Origin: Drosophila persimilis
Lineage: Eukaryota > Arthropoda > Insecta > Diptera > Drosophilidae
Assembly (NCBI RefSeq): GCF_003286085.1
Contig: NW_020825543.1
Span: forward strand, 30,050-94,049
Direction of reading: 5' to 3'
Length of the DNA stretch: 64,000 nucleotides
Below the pieces are notes generated by a model, which worked only from the letters and a program-made list of their open reading frames with translations, searched no databases and had not been told where the DNA came from. Below are positions 22,201 to 32,677 of this stretch, piece after piece. Made by a program: the position numbers and the translations under genes. Within the stretch, counting starts at the first letter, position 1. Every line of letters begins with the position of its first letter.

Positions 22201-24365
22201 GTTTTGGGGATTGTGTTGTCTGTGGTAGACATGTGACCCAAGGAGAGGTACTCTTCCATGAACTCCAAGTACATTTTCTGCAACTCGGGGTCACGAGACA
22301 ATCTTTTTTCAAGCGATAAAAACCGCCGTTTAGCCACTTCAAAGGAGTTGCCTAAGATACTGGGATCTGATTTGAACGGCAGTCTTACTTCAAACCGACC
22401 TGAAGGCACGACCTGAGTAGTCCTTCTATAATGCTCTTCACATAACTTGTGTTCAGGAGATAAAGACTTTTTAGAAGACGGCAATTCTTCCAGTGACCAA
22501 AACTTTTGTAATGTATTGTCGATGTGGATCACTGACTCTTCTCGACAACTCAAAAAATTCCTAGCTTCTTGGGTGGCAGTCACCTTTGGAGTGTATCTGC
22601 CCGACACAATCCAGCCGAGAAGCGTTTTCTGCAGAGTTGGATAGTCAGGACCTTGTCGAATCTGACCAACAGATAGAAGTTCGAAAAATGTTTCTGCACC
22701 TATCAACATATCTATCTTCTGTGGCTTGAAGAAATATGGGTCTGCAAGTGGTAAGTTCTTCGGGATTGTCCAGTCACTCACGTTAAGTGTCTGATCAGGG
22801 TGATACCCCGAAATGGACCTTAGAATCCAGAAATCAACCGAAAACTCACTACCAGTAATTCGTGACTTCACCACCGTGTGTATCTTTTTCTTGACTTGTG
22901 AATTGGATTCACCAATACCAAGCAAGTTGATACACGACTCCTCCCTACGGATCTGTAAGCGCTGTGCTAAGTCCTCAGTTATAAAATTGATTTGAGACCC
23001 CGAGTCAAGCAGAGCTCGGGCCAAAACATGTTCACCATTATTTGTTCGGACGCTTACGATCGACGTAGCCAGAATAACTCTATCCATAGCTGTCGCATGG
23101 AGAGCATGCGAAGTGGAAGGTTGATTCTGATTGGGAGGAGGAGAAGAATTCTCTGGGGGTGATGGTAACGCTAGACTTTTATTCGCCACTGTGTACCTAT
23201 GCAATAAGGTATGGTGTGAGCAGCCACACACTCGACACTTCTTAGCTTTGCATCGTACTACAGAGTGGCCTGGCTGCAGACAATTGATGCACAAGGATGC
23301 AGTTTTTGCGAATTCGAACCTTTGCATTACTGCTAGCCGACCAAATGGACTGCACTCTGTCAACAAATGGCCTTTCGCATTGCAGTAGCTGCATTGTTGA
23401 TTTTTAGTATTCGCGGTGGAACACGCGAATGAGCTCCGATTATGCTGCTTGCTTGGCACAGCTTTCTGCTCCTGCTTTGGTTTGTCCGAATTTTCGGCCG
23501 AAAGATGCTGATGTCTGCGATTAAGCAACCTTTCACAGTCCGTCCAAAGTGGCAGTTTGTCATAATCGAGCTGTTCTTCCCATTTCTCTTTGGTCACCGG
23601 ATCGACTCTGCTCAAGACGAAATGAATAATCATCGCATTCGAGATCTTTTTATCATCGCCTATCGACAACAACGAACCATATATGGATGAGGCGGTATCG
23701 ATAAGGTTCCTTAAGGACGATGCTGATTGCTGGGTCATTTTGGGAAGATTAAATAGAGCATCAATGTGATTTTTAAAGATCAGACAATCATTATCGTATA
23801 CCCGTTTTAAGCTAGCCATTGCTTTCTCGTAGTTGGTCTCGGTTACTTGGAAAGCCCTAACTGTTCCCAACGCTTCACCGGAGAGACACGAAAGCAAATG
23901 GTTGAACTTTTCGATAATTGGAATGCTTTGGTCATTATGAACTAGAGTCTCAAATAAACCTATGAAGTTTTTAAAGTCCGAATAGTTGCCGCTGAACTGC
24001 GGCAGAGCTAACTTCGGAAGGCGAGCACGAGTTGGGCCACCATAAGCTGGTACTGCCTGTATTGTCTCATCAGCTGTTTTTAATGCGCAAATGAGAGACA
24101 TTAATTTTGCCTTTGTGACAATTGAGAGTTCTTCCAACTCGACTCCAAATTCATCGTCAATGTCTATATCTTCAATCTTCTCTTGAAGTTCGCGTGCCGT
24201 GTCAATGCTACGCATCAGCGTTTCGAGTCTGCACTCGAGCTCCGTCAATACCAGCGGAATATCCCCCGCTTCTAAACGGTCCGCTAATAAACGAATGCCT
24301 TTGACACGGCAACTGCGATTTTTCTTCAGCTCTTCAAGGACGATATTGTTGGCTTTTGAGGTCAT
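19209..24365 (-). CDS. BEL2 Gag-Pol polyprotein, intact
   Basis: The open frame of 1,718 codons runs from the first ATG (24363-24365, MTSKANN) to the stop at 19209-19211; the frame is open upstream only from non-ATG codons. Approximate positions: Gag 1-300; zinc knuckles CSYCNAKGHLLTEC at 325-338 and CINCLQPGHSVVRC at 359-372; protease LLDSGSQINF with Asp454; reverse transcriptase with LTADVKKMYRQ (Asp788) and YVDD (865-868); RNase H with FADAS (Asp1038) and FWSDSE (Asp1111); integrase HHCC zinc site (His1352, His1357, Cys1387, Cys1390) and catalytic Asp1422, Asp1487 and Glu1539 (D,D-51-E). Order and motifs fit BEL/Pao. All catalytic residues I looked for are present, so this is the best candidate in the window for an active element. 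Expression would depend on its LTR. Confidence 0.96.
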   Translation of the reverse strand: MTSKANNIVLEELKKNRSCRVKGIRLLADRLEAGDIPLVLTELECRLETLMRSIDTARELQEKIEDIDIDDEFGVELEELSIVTKAKLMSLICALKTADETIQAVPAYGGPTRARLPKLALPQFSGNYSDFKNFIGLFETLVHNDQSIPIIEKFNHLLSCLSGEALGTVRAFQVTETNYEKAMASLKRVYDNDCLIFKNHIDALFNLPKMTQQSASSLRNLIDTASSIYGSLLSIGDDKKISNAMIIHFVLSRVDPVTKEKWEEQLDYDKLPLWTDCERLLNRRHQHLSAENSDKPKQEQKAVPSKQHNRSSFACSTANTKNQQCSYCNAKGHLLTECSPFGRLAVMQRFEFAKTASLCINCLQPGHSVVRCKAKKCRVCGCSHHTLLHRYTVANKSLALPSPPENSSPPPNQNQPSTSHALHATAMDRVILATSIVSVRTNNGEHVLARALLDSGSQINFITEDLAQRLQIRREESCINLLGIGESNSQVKKKIHTVVKSRITGSEFSVDFWILRSISGYHPDQTLNVSDWTIPKNLPLADPYFFKPQKIDMLIGAETFFELLSVGQIRQGPDYPTLQKTLLGWIVSGRYTPKVTATQEARNFLSCREESVIHIDNTLQKFWSLEELPSSKKSLSPEHKLCEEHYRRTTQVVPSGRFEVRLPFKSDPSILGNSFEVAKRRFLSLEKRLSRDPELQKMYLEFMEEYLSLGHMSTTDNTIPKTPHYFIPHQCVLRPQSTSTKLRVVFDASCKTSSQVALNDILMVGPTIQDELYSTLLRFRLHKYALTADVKKMYRQVWVADADRQFQLIVWRRDPSESLRIYQLNTVTYGTGPAPFLAIRCLKRLSESAKLSFPKAAEVIDSDFYVDDMLTGAGCVEELKTIKSDVAQVLQTAGFELTKWFSNSPEVTASESTVKPITISDSESTKALGISWLPHEDVFKFQIDTSVMGLRATKRNILSVTSKLFDPLGLLSPFVIKGKILLQELWLNKLDWDESIPMNLETAWNLLKESLGQLEKITIPRFVHTDPMSPIQVHAFADASMRAYGACVYIRRKTAEGFKVSLLTAKSKVAPLKTKTLPRLELCAAHLLADLCHRIKSLLKVPIDKMIFWSDSEVTLHWIRSHPSSLSTFVANRVAEIQEWSSEATWRHVPTKQNPADIVSRGCDVEEIVQSIWFGGPEFLKFEEESWPRNPHFELSEEEIQMESRKKSVGLTVAAKPNYLVDVIEGYSSHLKLLRVFVFVFRFIRKCKDKSLNFGKIPSSVEYDEAFLKIVEITQKNESQEDIERVRKGTKLGPSLQRLNPFIHEEAGTWCSFSLLRVGGRLVNAPMSYNAKFPFLLTKRSQFLQTYVRYLHQTNFHAGPRALVSILRQRIWIVNAQAVCRATVRSCIRCFKCKPLLQTQMMGNLPADRLRALRPFSVCGVDFCGPVYTTLKIRGRPPYKSYIALFVCFASKAVHLEIVSDLTTNSFLLAFQRFVGRRGCPQRVNCDNATNFVGASRHFSELRRKMEAEADAIREFASRSGCEFAFIPPRAPHMGGLWEAGVKSAKGLLLRAIGSALLTAEELETVLVGIEAVLNSRPLGPLSPDPSDGDALTPGHLLTGGPLIAPPAPRTPDQEGLSCLKRWRLVSSARQMFWQRWSREYVLGLQIRCKWHQEEPNIKEGDLVIVAEDNLPPQQWLQGRVVGTTAGQDGRVRVVELRTSSGATFRRPIHKLALLPMV

Positions 24366-25260
24366 ATTGATTCTCAATGCAAGCAACTGAAGGCGAAAGA
24401 TCGTTTCTAATAATCGTATTTAATGCCGAGGCACTCAATGAAATAATGGGTAATTGTACCCAAACGAGGTGAAAAACCAATATACCCGAAAAATTTAGGG
24501 TAGAGCGTCGCTTGGCTGGCGCGTACACGAAAACCACACAAGAATACCAACGAACTGTACTGGTGACAAGCGAAAACGAAAAATTTCACCGCTGCAGTTC
24601 TGAAGAATTAATGTTGTGTATGCGTATGAACCGACAACGATCGACGCTAAATTGATTTGCGAGGCACGACTTTGCCTTAATTGATAATTGGATCCTACTG
24701 ACACCAAACGAATATACCCGACGAAAACAGGGTAGCGCGTCACTTGGTGTTTGGTTTGGATCAAGCGCGCCAAACAAAAGAACAACGATAAGCAACGGTG
24801 AAGAGCGAAAGCGAGACGAAAAAATTCACCGCTGCAGCTGCGTATTGGTATGCGTGCTTGGCCAACGACCCAACTATACATATATTTGACACAACGAAAA
24901 CGAGAAAGGGGAAAGGGGCGACAGCGATTGCAGTAAAATGAGTTATGTATATGTGTAGTTATTGCGTCCAAGAGGGTTAGATGTACATATGTATGTATAT
25001 ATGTATTAATATATATGCTCAACTCTAACTACAGCATGCAAACTAGCTCTACTATGTCATACGTATGTGCCAAGAATTGAAAGCGAGGTGCAATTGTTTC
25101 AGCACAAGACAATAATTGCGAGTTTTTTAATCTTTCGTCTTCACTCGAGCTTTCAATTTTTTGCACAAATACCTCTTGGGAAGATAGGAAATTCCAGGTG
25201 CTGTACTCTCCTCTTGTATATGTAGCTGCAGACAGGGTATTGCACGACCGACGCGGTGAT
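24366..25260 (-). other. BEL2 leader with a ~240-bp imperfect duplication
   Basis: Untranslated sequence upstream of gag. A block containing ATATACCCGA, AGGGTAG, a GCGTC.CTTGG motif and TTCACCGCTGCAG occurs twice, near 24475-24600 and 24710-24840, so the leader carries an old internal duplication. Short minus-strand frames here encode no recognised domain. Confidence 0.6.
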
Positions 25261-26374
25261 TATACCCGATACTCAAAATGAGTATTGGGGTATATTAGAT
25301 TTGTGGTAAAAGTGGATGTGTGTAACGTCTAGAAGGAATCGTTTCCGACCCCATAAAGTATATATATTCTTGATCAGCATCAATAGCCGAGTCGATTGAG
25401 CCATGTCTGTCTGTCCGTCTGTCCGTCTGTCCGTCCGTCCGTCTGTCCGTCCCCTTCAGCGCCTAATGCTCAAAGACTTTAAGAGCTAGAGCAACGATGT
25501 TTTGGATCCAGACTTCTGTGATATGTCACTGCTACAAAAATATTTCAAAACTTTGCCCCGCCCACTTCCGCCCCCACAAAGGGCGAAAATCTGTGGCATC
25601 CACAATTTAAAAGATACGAGAGAACAAAAAACGCAGAATCGTAGAGAATGACCATATCTTTTAGACTGCAGAATCTGAATTGGATCGTATTACTATTATA
25701 GCCAGCATCAAGAAAACAATTTCATTTTTTCTCGCCCTGTCTCTCTCTAACACACAGGTAGCATAGGCGGCTTTGCTTAGAGTAAAACATTAGCGCCTAG
25801 ATCTCAGAGACTATAAAAGCTAGAGCAACCAAATTTGGTATCCACACTCCTAATATATCAGACCGAGACGAGTTTGTTTCAAAATTTCGCCACACCCCCT
25901 TCCGCCCCCGCAAAGGATGCAAATCTGGGGATATTCACAAATCTCAAAGACTATTAACGCTAGAGTAACCAAATTTGGAATCCGCACTTCTCTTAGATCT
26001 CACTATAAAACGTGTATCTCAAAATTTCGCCCCACCCGCTTCCGCCCACACAAAGGACGAAAATCTGTTGCATCCACAATATTGCAGATTCGAGAAAACT
26101 AAAAACGCAGAATCATAGATAATGACCATATCTATCAGATTGCTGAATCTGGATCAGATCGGATCATTTTTGTAGCCAAAAGGAACAAATCAATTTGCAG
26201 TGGCTACGCAGCGCGTGACATCACGCTCAGACTGATTTTCTGTCTCTCTCGCACGCACTCTTTGTCGTGTCGTTTAATATTAGCGGCGTCTGCCGGAGGA
26301 AAGCCATACTGACTTAGTATCGGGTATAACTGTAGAGTTGCGGTGTCCGCAGCAACTCACAACGTTCCCCCTCG
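25261..26374 (+). mobile_element. HINE copy, complete, inserted in the BEL2 leader
   Basis: 1,114 bp from TATACCCGATACTC to CCCCCTCG at a T run (GTGAT^TTTTAG). Diagnostic variants near its right end, GCGCGTGACATCACG and GGAGGAAAGCC, are found elsewhere only at about 34550-34640. They identify it as one parent of the chimeric HINE at 33655-34715. Confidence 0.92.
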
Positions 26375-26568
26375 TTTTTAGTTTGGTTTGTTTAGTTATT
26401 TGCACACACGTCGCGGTCACTTTGGCAATTTAGCTGCAGCACATATGCATGTACATGTATGTATGTATGTACACTAGATTTTGGCTATTTATGTATGTAT
26501 CTTCACTGTGTCACTGTCACTTTTTGCCTTTCCACTTGAATTAATATATGTATACGTTTAAATTGCGA
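26375..26568 (-). other. BEL2 leader, part between HINE and primer-binding site
   Basis: 194 bp of AT-rich sequence with short ATGTATGTATGT runs. It is copied at 34716-34909 in the second 8.3-kb unit. No coding potential is seen. Confidence 0.7.
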
Positions 26569-26586
26569 GTCCACCCGGGGGCGCCA
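26569..26586 (-). promoter_or_regulatory. BEL2 primer-binding site
   Basis: On the minus strand TGGCGCCCCCGGGTGGAC directly follows the 5' LTR with no spacer. TGG is the usual complement of a tRNA CCA end. I do not assign the tRNA. Confidence 0.65.
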
Positions 26587-26893
26587 TGAAATTTTAGAAT
26601 AGTTTTTCTAAATGCAAATCCGAAAGTTCTTGGGTGACTGCAATTTTTTATTTAATACGACGAAAGAAAAGGGGTGCGTGCGTTCGAATTCAGGGGTTTT
26701 TCTCGACTTCTTCTCAATATATTCAAACAATTTCTTCTAAGCCTACCTTACCTACGGTGGCAAAGCGGGGCGAATTCGCCAAGAGCGAGAGAACGAGCTT
26801 TTATTGCGCTCCCGCTTTGCCCTAGCCTAACTTACACTAGACTTCATGAAATTATATCCTAATAACAATTATTAATATTCAAATGACGCTACA
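26587..26893 (-). repeat. BEL2 5' LTR (307 bp)
   Basis: TGAAATTTTAG...GACGCTACA, matching 18875-19181. It is followed by the target duplication ATATC at 26894-26898. A third copy without its own element body lies at 34928-35234. Confidence 0.93.
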
Positions 26894-28613
26894 ATATCTA
26901 ATCAACAGAATTCCAAGCAAAGCACTTGGTGATTGTAAAATGACCCCATATGTGCTGTGGCACAATAGAAAGCCACATTTAAAATTTTTAAGAGTGTTCG
27001 GTTCAACCGTGTATGTGCACAACAAAATTAAAAAAGGTAAATTTGATGAAAAATCATTCAAAGCTATCTTGATAGGGTATGAACAAAATGGACTCAAATT
27101 GTGGGATGTCATTAAAGGAAAAGTTATTGTTGCAAGAGATGTTGTCGTAGACGAGACTAATATGCTTTATTCTAGAGAAGTAAAATTTGAAACAGATTTC
27201 CCGAAAGAGAGTAAGGAAAGAAGTCAACAAGAATTCCTGAATGAGAGTAAGGAATCTGATCAGTTTTATCTCCCGAATGATAGTACGGAATGTGAAATCC
27301 TGAATGAAAGTAAGGAATGCGAAAAGCTGAATTTTCCGAATGAAAGTAGGAAAAGAAAAACTGATTTCCTGAATGATAGTAAGGAATTATATATCCCGAA
27401 TGAGAGTAAGGATTGTGAAAAAGCTGATCAGCCAGATAATTGTCGTGAAGAAAATAAGGATACTAATATGCGCAGTGTTGTTACAGATCAATATCTAATT
27501 ATCGTGGTGGTCACTTTGAACAGAGTTAAATGCCCATGAAATGAATAACACCTGGACAATTATAAAGATGTTAAAACAGCTTTCCTCAATGGTACATTAA
27601 GTGAGGAGATATATATGCGGCCTCCTCAGGGCGTATTATGCGGTGCTGGGAATGTATGCAAACTGAACAAAGCCATTTATGGGCTCAAACAAGCAGCTAG
27701 ATGCTGGTTTCAAGTATTTGAGCAAGCATTGAAAGAATTCGATTTTGTAATCTCTCCCGTGGATCGTTGCATATATATTCTTGATAGAGGTGACATAAAG
27801 AAAAACATATATGTATTATTATATGTTGATGATGTAGTAATAGCGACAAGGGATATGGATAGAATGAATAATTTCAAAAATTATTTAAGCGAAAGATTTA
27901 GAATGCCTGACTTAAATGAGATAAAACATTTTATCGGTATCAGAGTAGAAATGTTTGAAGACAAAATATATTTGAGTCAAGCTGCATATGTAAAAAGAAT
28001 TTTAAATAAATTTAACATGGATAGTTGCAACTCAGTCAGTACTCCATTACTAAATAAACTAAATTATGAGTTACTTAACTCAGATGAAGACTGCAATGCT
28101 CCATGTCGTAACCTTATTGGCTGTGTAATGTACATAATGCTGTGTACACGACCAGATTTAGCTACCGCTGTAAATATCTTGAGTAGATATAGTAGCAAGA
28201 ACAATGCTGAGTTATGGCAATGTGTAAAAAGGGTTATTAGATATTAAAAGGGAACTATTGATATGAAGCTTATATTTAAAAAGAATACATCATTTGAAAA
28301 TACATTAGTTGGCTATGTAGACTCCGATTGGGGTAGTAATGAGATTGATAGAAAAAGTACAACGGGTTATTGGTTTAAAATGTTCGATTGCAATTTAATT
28401 TGTTGGAATACAAAAAGACAGAATTCAGTGGCAGCAAGAGCAAAGCATATTGATATAAAATATCATTTTTCAAGAGAACAGATAGAAACTAATGAGATTT
28501 CTCTTGAGTATATTAATACAGACAACCAACTTGCTGACATCTTCACGAAGCCACTACCTGCTGGAAGATTTGCGGAACTGCGGAACAAATTAGGACTACT
28601 ACAAGAAGAATGA
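26894..28613 (+). pseudogene. Copia Pol with internal deletions, 8.3-kb unit 1
   Basis: Resumes integrase after BEL2 ([12 protein letters not shown]). Near 27467 the Copia sequence jumps into a 55-bp remnant of the LTR of the 49.4-kb element (27468-27522), followed by its target site GAGTT and Copia RT. A further deletion joins ATTATAAAG to ATGTTAAAACAGC near 27569. The polymerase box is intact here (YVDDVV near 27826), unlike the copy at 10320. TAA interrupts at 28245-28247, and a roughly 165-bp deletion near 28436 removes the STEAEY part of RNase H. The fragment ends LLQEE at 28613. It is non-functional. Confidence 0.92.
27468..27522 (-). repeat. LTR scar of the 49.4-kb copia-superfamily element
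   Basis: ATGCGCAGTGTTG...CTTTGAACA equals the LTR end at 54297-54351 and is followed, as there, by GAGTTAAATGCCCATG. It shows that this Copia lineage once carried the same insertion at the same site and lost most of it together with adjacent Copia sequence. Confidence 0.88.
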
Positions 28614-28681
28614 TTCCAATTTAATGAAAACATGAACATAAAGCTTTATTAACGAATTTAATACATTAATTCATATTTAAT
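28614..28681 (+). repeat. Copia 3' UTR stub, unit 1
   Basis: 68 bp after the Copia stop up to the HINE, as at 12773-12840. Confidence 0.8.
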
Positions 28682-29736
28682 TATACCCGATACTCAAAAT
28701 GAGTATTGGGGTATATTAGATTTGTGGTAAAAGTGGATGTGTGTAACGTCCAGAAGGAATCGTTTTCGACCCTATAAAGTATATATATTCTTGATCAGCA
28801 TCAATATCCGAGTCGATTGAGCCCTGTCTGTCTGTCCGTCCGTCCGTCTGTCCGTCTGTCCGTCTGTCCGTCCCCTTCAGCGCCTAATGCTCAAAGACTA
28901 TAAGAGCTAGAACAACGATGTTTTGGATCCAGACTTCTGTGATATGTCACTGCTCCAAAAATATTTCAAAACTTTGCCCCGCCCACTTCCGCCCCCACAA
29001 AGGGCGAAAATCTGTGGCATCCACAATTTCGACGATACGAGAAAACTAAAAACGCAGAATCGTAGAAGATGACTATATCTTCTAGAGTGCAAAATCTGAA
29101 CCAGATCGTATAATTATTATAGCCAGAATCACGAAAACAATTTCACTCTTTCTCGCTCTGTCTCACTCTAACACACAGGTTTCATGGTCGGTTTTGCCAA
29201 TTGCAAAATATGAGTTCAAGGATCTCAGAACCTATCGGACCTTGACCGTTTCATGTCCAAATTTCGCCACACCCCCTTCCGCCCCCGCAAAGGACGAAAA
29301 TCTGAGGCAACCACAAATCTCAGAGACTATTAAGGCTAGAGTAACCAAATTTGTAACACACACTCCTTTAAGATGTCACTATAAAACGTATATCTCAGAA
29401 TTTCGCCCCACCCCCATCCGCCCCCACAAAGGACGAAAATCTGTTGCATCCACAATATTGCAGATTTGAGAAAACTAAAAACGCAGAATCATAGATAATG
29501 ACCATATCTATTAGATTGCTGAATCTGGATCAGATCAGATCATTTTTATAGCCAAAAGGAACAAATCAATTTGCAGTGGCTACGCAGCGCCCGACGTCAC
29601 GCTCAGACTGATTTTCTGTCTCTCTCGCACGCACGCAAATATTAGCGGCGTCTGCCGGAGGAGAGCCATACTGACTTAGTATCGGGTATAACTCTAGAGT
29701 TGCGGTGTCCGCAGCAACTCACAACGTTCCCCCTCG
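28682..29736 (+). mobile_element. HINE copy, unit 1
   Basis: 1,055 bp, GGTTTCATGGTCGG subfamily. The minisatellite has one more CCGTCTGT step than its counterpart at 37023. Near 29630 it lacks the CTCTTTGTCGTGTCG segment present in most other copies. Confidence 0.92.
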
Positions 29737-29783
29737 TTTTTTGTAGTGTGTGTGTGTATAGTATATACATACATACATAGAAA

Positions 29784-30998
29784 ATGGAAAGAAATAAGCA
29801 ACATATTAAGCCTTTTTGTGGCGAGAAATATTCTATATGGAAATTTAGAATCAGAGCTTTGTTTGCTGAATTAGAGGTGCTCCAAGTAGTCGATAAAATA
29901 ATGCCTAACGAAGTAGATGATAATTGGAAAAAGGCAGAGCGATGTGCGAAGAGCATTTTAATTCAATATTTAGGCGACGCATTTCTAAACTTCGCGGCAG
30001 GCGACATTTCGGCACGTGATATTCTGAAGAATTTAGACGCCATATATGAGCGTAGAAGCCTTGCGTCGCAATTAGCTGCACGTAAACGTTTAATAACACT
30101 CAAACTCTCAAGTGAAATGACACTTTCGAGTCATTTTGTTATTTTTGATGAAACAGTGAGTGAGTTGTTAGGGGCGGGCGCTAAAATGGATGAGATGGAC
30201 AAAGTGGCACATTTGCTGCAGACTCTACCTTCAACCTATAATGGTGTCATCACGGCAATCGAAACTTTGTCAGATGAAACTCTATCATTAGCGTTTGTAA
30301 AAAATAAATTGTTCGACTACGAGACCAAATTAAGAAATGAAAGTACTGATACAAGTAGTAAAGTCATGAAGGCAGCTGTAAGAAATAATAACAATTTTAA
30401 TAATCGTAAAACGTTTGGATCTAGAAACACACGGCAAAAGATATTATTTAAGGGAAAAGCTAGAAGTAATATTAAATGCCATCACTGTGGCAAAGAAGGG
30501 CACATGAAAAAAGACTGTTACCAGTTTATAAGGTTAAATCAAAACAAAGAAAATTATAAACATAATAAACAAGCTCAGCTTGCAGCATCGGGCCACGGGT
30601 TCGCATTTATGATGCGGAAAATGAAAAAGAGTGATCAAATAAATAATGAACTCGGTTTTATACTCGATTCTGGTGCAACGGATCATTTGATCAATGATTA
30701 CTCGCTGTACGCCGATTGCATCGAATTGGAGCAGCCAATTAAAATCGCTGTGGCAAAAGAAGGCGAGTTTTTATATGCCACTAAGCGTGGAATTATGCGG
30801 CTGCACAATGGACACAATATCACACTGGAGGATGTGCTCTACTGCAAGGAGGCAGCAGGAAACCTCATGTCTGTCAAGCGTCTGCAACAGGCAGGGATGT
30901 CAATTAAGTTTGACTGTGGTGGTGTCTCCATATCAAACGAGGGGGAACGTTGTGAGTTGCTGCGGACACCGCAACTCTACAGTTATACCCGATACTAA
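29784..30998 (+). pseudogene. Copia Gag-protease fragment, 8.3-kb unit 1
   Basis: The 404-codon frame from ATG 29784 has the same structure as at 13949: zinc knuckle 232-245, protease Asp295, and the last 20 codons from inverted HINE starting at base 30938. It differs from the 13.9/16.3-kb copies at residues 198 (Ala for Val), 205 (Phe for Val) and 338 (Met for Val), so it is a separate sublineage. Pol is missing downstream. Confidence 0.93.
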
Positions 30999-32144
30999 GT
31001 CAGTATGGCTCTCCTCCGGCAGACGCCGCTAATATTAAACGACACGACAAAGAGTGCGTGCGAGAGAGACAGAAAATCAGTCTGAGCGTGACGTCGGGCG
31101 CTGCGTAGCCACTAAAAATTGATTTCTTGCTTTTGGCTACAAAAATGATCCGATCTGATCCAGATTCAGCAACCGGATAGATATGGTCATTCTCTATGAT
31201 TCTGCGTTTTTAGTTTACTCGAATTTGCAATATTGTGGATGCAACAGATTTTCGTCCTTTGTGTGGGCGGAAGGGGGTGGGGCGAAGTTTTGAGATATAC
31301 GTTTTATAGTGAGATCTAACAGGAGTGCGGATACCAAATTTGGTTACTCTAGCCTTAATAGTCTCTGAGATTTATGAATATCCCCAGATCTGCATCCTTT
31401 GCGGGGGCGGAAGGGGGTGTGGCGAAATTTTGAAACAAACTCGTCTCGGTCCGATATATTAGGAGTGTGGATACCAAATTTGGTTGCTCTAGCTTTTATA
31501 GTCTCTGAGATCTAGGCGCTAATGTTTTACTCTAAGCAAAGCCGCCTATGCTACGTGTGTGTTAGAGAGAGACAGGGCGAGAAAAAATGAAATTGTTTTC
31601 TTGATGCTGACTATAATAATAATACGATCCAATTCAGATTCTGCAGTCTAAAAGATATGGTCATTCTCTACGATTCTGCGTTTTTGGTTTTCTCGTATCT
31701 TTAAAATTGTGGATGCCACAGATTTTCGCCCTTTGTGGGGGCGGAAGTGGGCGGGGCAAAGTTTTGAAATATTTTTGGAGCAGTGACATATCACAGAAGT
31801 CTGGATCCAAAACATCGTTGCTCTAGCTCTTATAGTCTTTGAGCATTAGGCGCTGAAGGGGACGGATTTATTGACGACGCTCCTGACAATCCACTGCACA
31901 AGTCCACAGCAGCCACTGTAAACAAACCAAAAATGTCGTCAGTACACACATCAACAATAACAATTTTTAGTGCCTACGCAGCGCCCTACGTCACGCTCAG
32001 ACTGATTTTCTGTCTCTCTCGCACGCACTCTTTGTCGTGTCGTTTAATATTAGCGGCGTCTGCCGGAGGAGAGCCATACTGACTTAGTATCGGGTATAAC
32101 TGTAGAGTTGCGGTGTCCGCAGCAACTCACAACGTTCCCCCTCG
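30938..32144. mobile_element. Inverted HINE, LINE-repeat fragment, direct HINE end: chimera, unit 1
   Basis: An inverted HINE runs from 30938 to about 31865, up to GGGGACGGA. A roughly 93-bp piece identical to the LINE-associated tandem repeat near 5922-6014 (reverse complement) follows at 31864-31956, joined at GGA. Then a direct HINE 3' end occupies about 31957-32144. The outer ends are canonical HINE ends in Copia gag-pol (left) and Copia LTR (right). Copied at 39271-40477. Confidence 0.85.
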
Positions 32145-32677
32145 TTTTCTTTAAAGATTATTTATGTATTTCTTGATTACTTTTTGCTGCAACACCGGTC
32201 CACACACTTGAGATCACAAAAGAAGAGAGAGAGTCGACACTTCAAGTGTGACCAGACTAACTCATAATAATAATACCTAACATATCGATAATATTATTTA
32301 ATGTTATTATTTGAATGTGGGAATAGGCGTATTCCAACACGCCCCCCTCAAAAATAACATTAATTATCAAAATCATAAAAATAAAAAATATAAAAAAAGT
32401 TTTCATCATTAAATCAAAAAGGTACCATTCAATTGTTATTCTAATGTGGTTGGTGTGCATTCTGGGAAGTGTTATGTGATCTAGCATTTGCGTCTAAGGA
32501 TACGGGGAAAACCCAGAAAAACCCGATCAGATCACTTTCAAATTAGATTAACATAAAATTAAATTACTTTAACAATTCATTGGTTCTTTTGGTTCAAATC
32601 AAAAAAAAAATTAAATATGAATTAATGTAATAAATTCGTTAATAAAGCTTCATGTTCATGTTTTCATTAAATTGGAA
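32145..32677 (-). repeat. Copia partial 3' LTR and 3' UTR, inverted, unit 1
   Basis: Reverse complement of the segment at 4870-5402. The LTR starts at 32339 on the minus strand (TGTTGGAATACGCC), preceded there by the purine tract GAGGGGGGCG. The HINE end at 32144 interrupts the LTR at the same base as the HINE at 5403. Confidence 0.88.

Larger units (their letters stand above)
18875..26893 (-). mobile_element. BEL/Pao LTR retrotransposon BEL2, complete, with a HINE in its leader
   Basis: Two 307-bp LTRs with TG...CA ends (18875-19181 and 26587-26893) differ at two positions that I could find. They flank a single long gag-pol (minus strand), a roughly 2.2-kb leader that includes a 1,114-bp HINE, and a primer-binding site abutting the 5' LTR. 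The 5-bp target duplication ATATC lies in Copia integrase. The few LTR differences and open polyprotein indicate a young insertion. No env-like frame was found. Confidence 0.95.
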
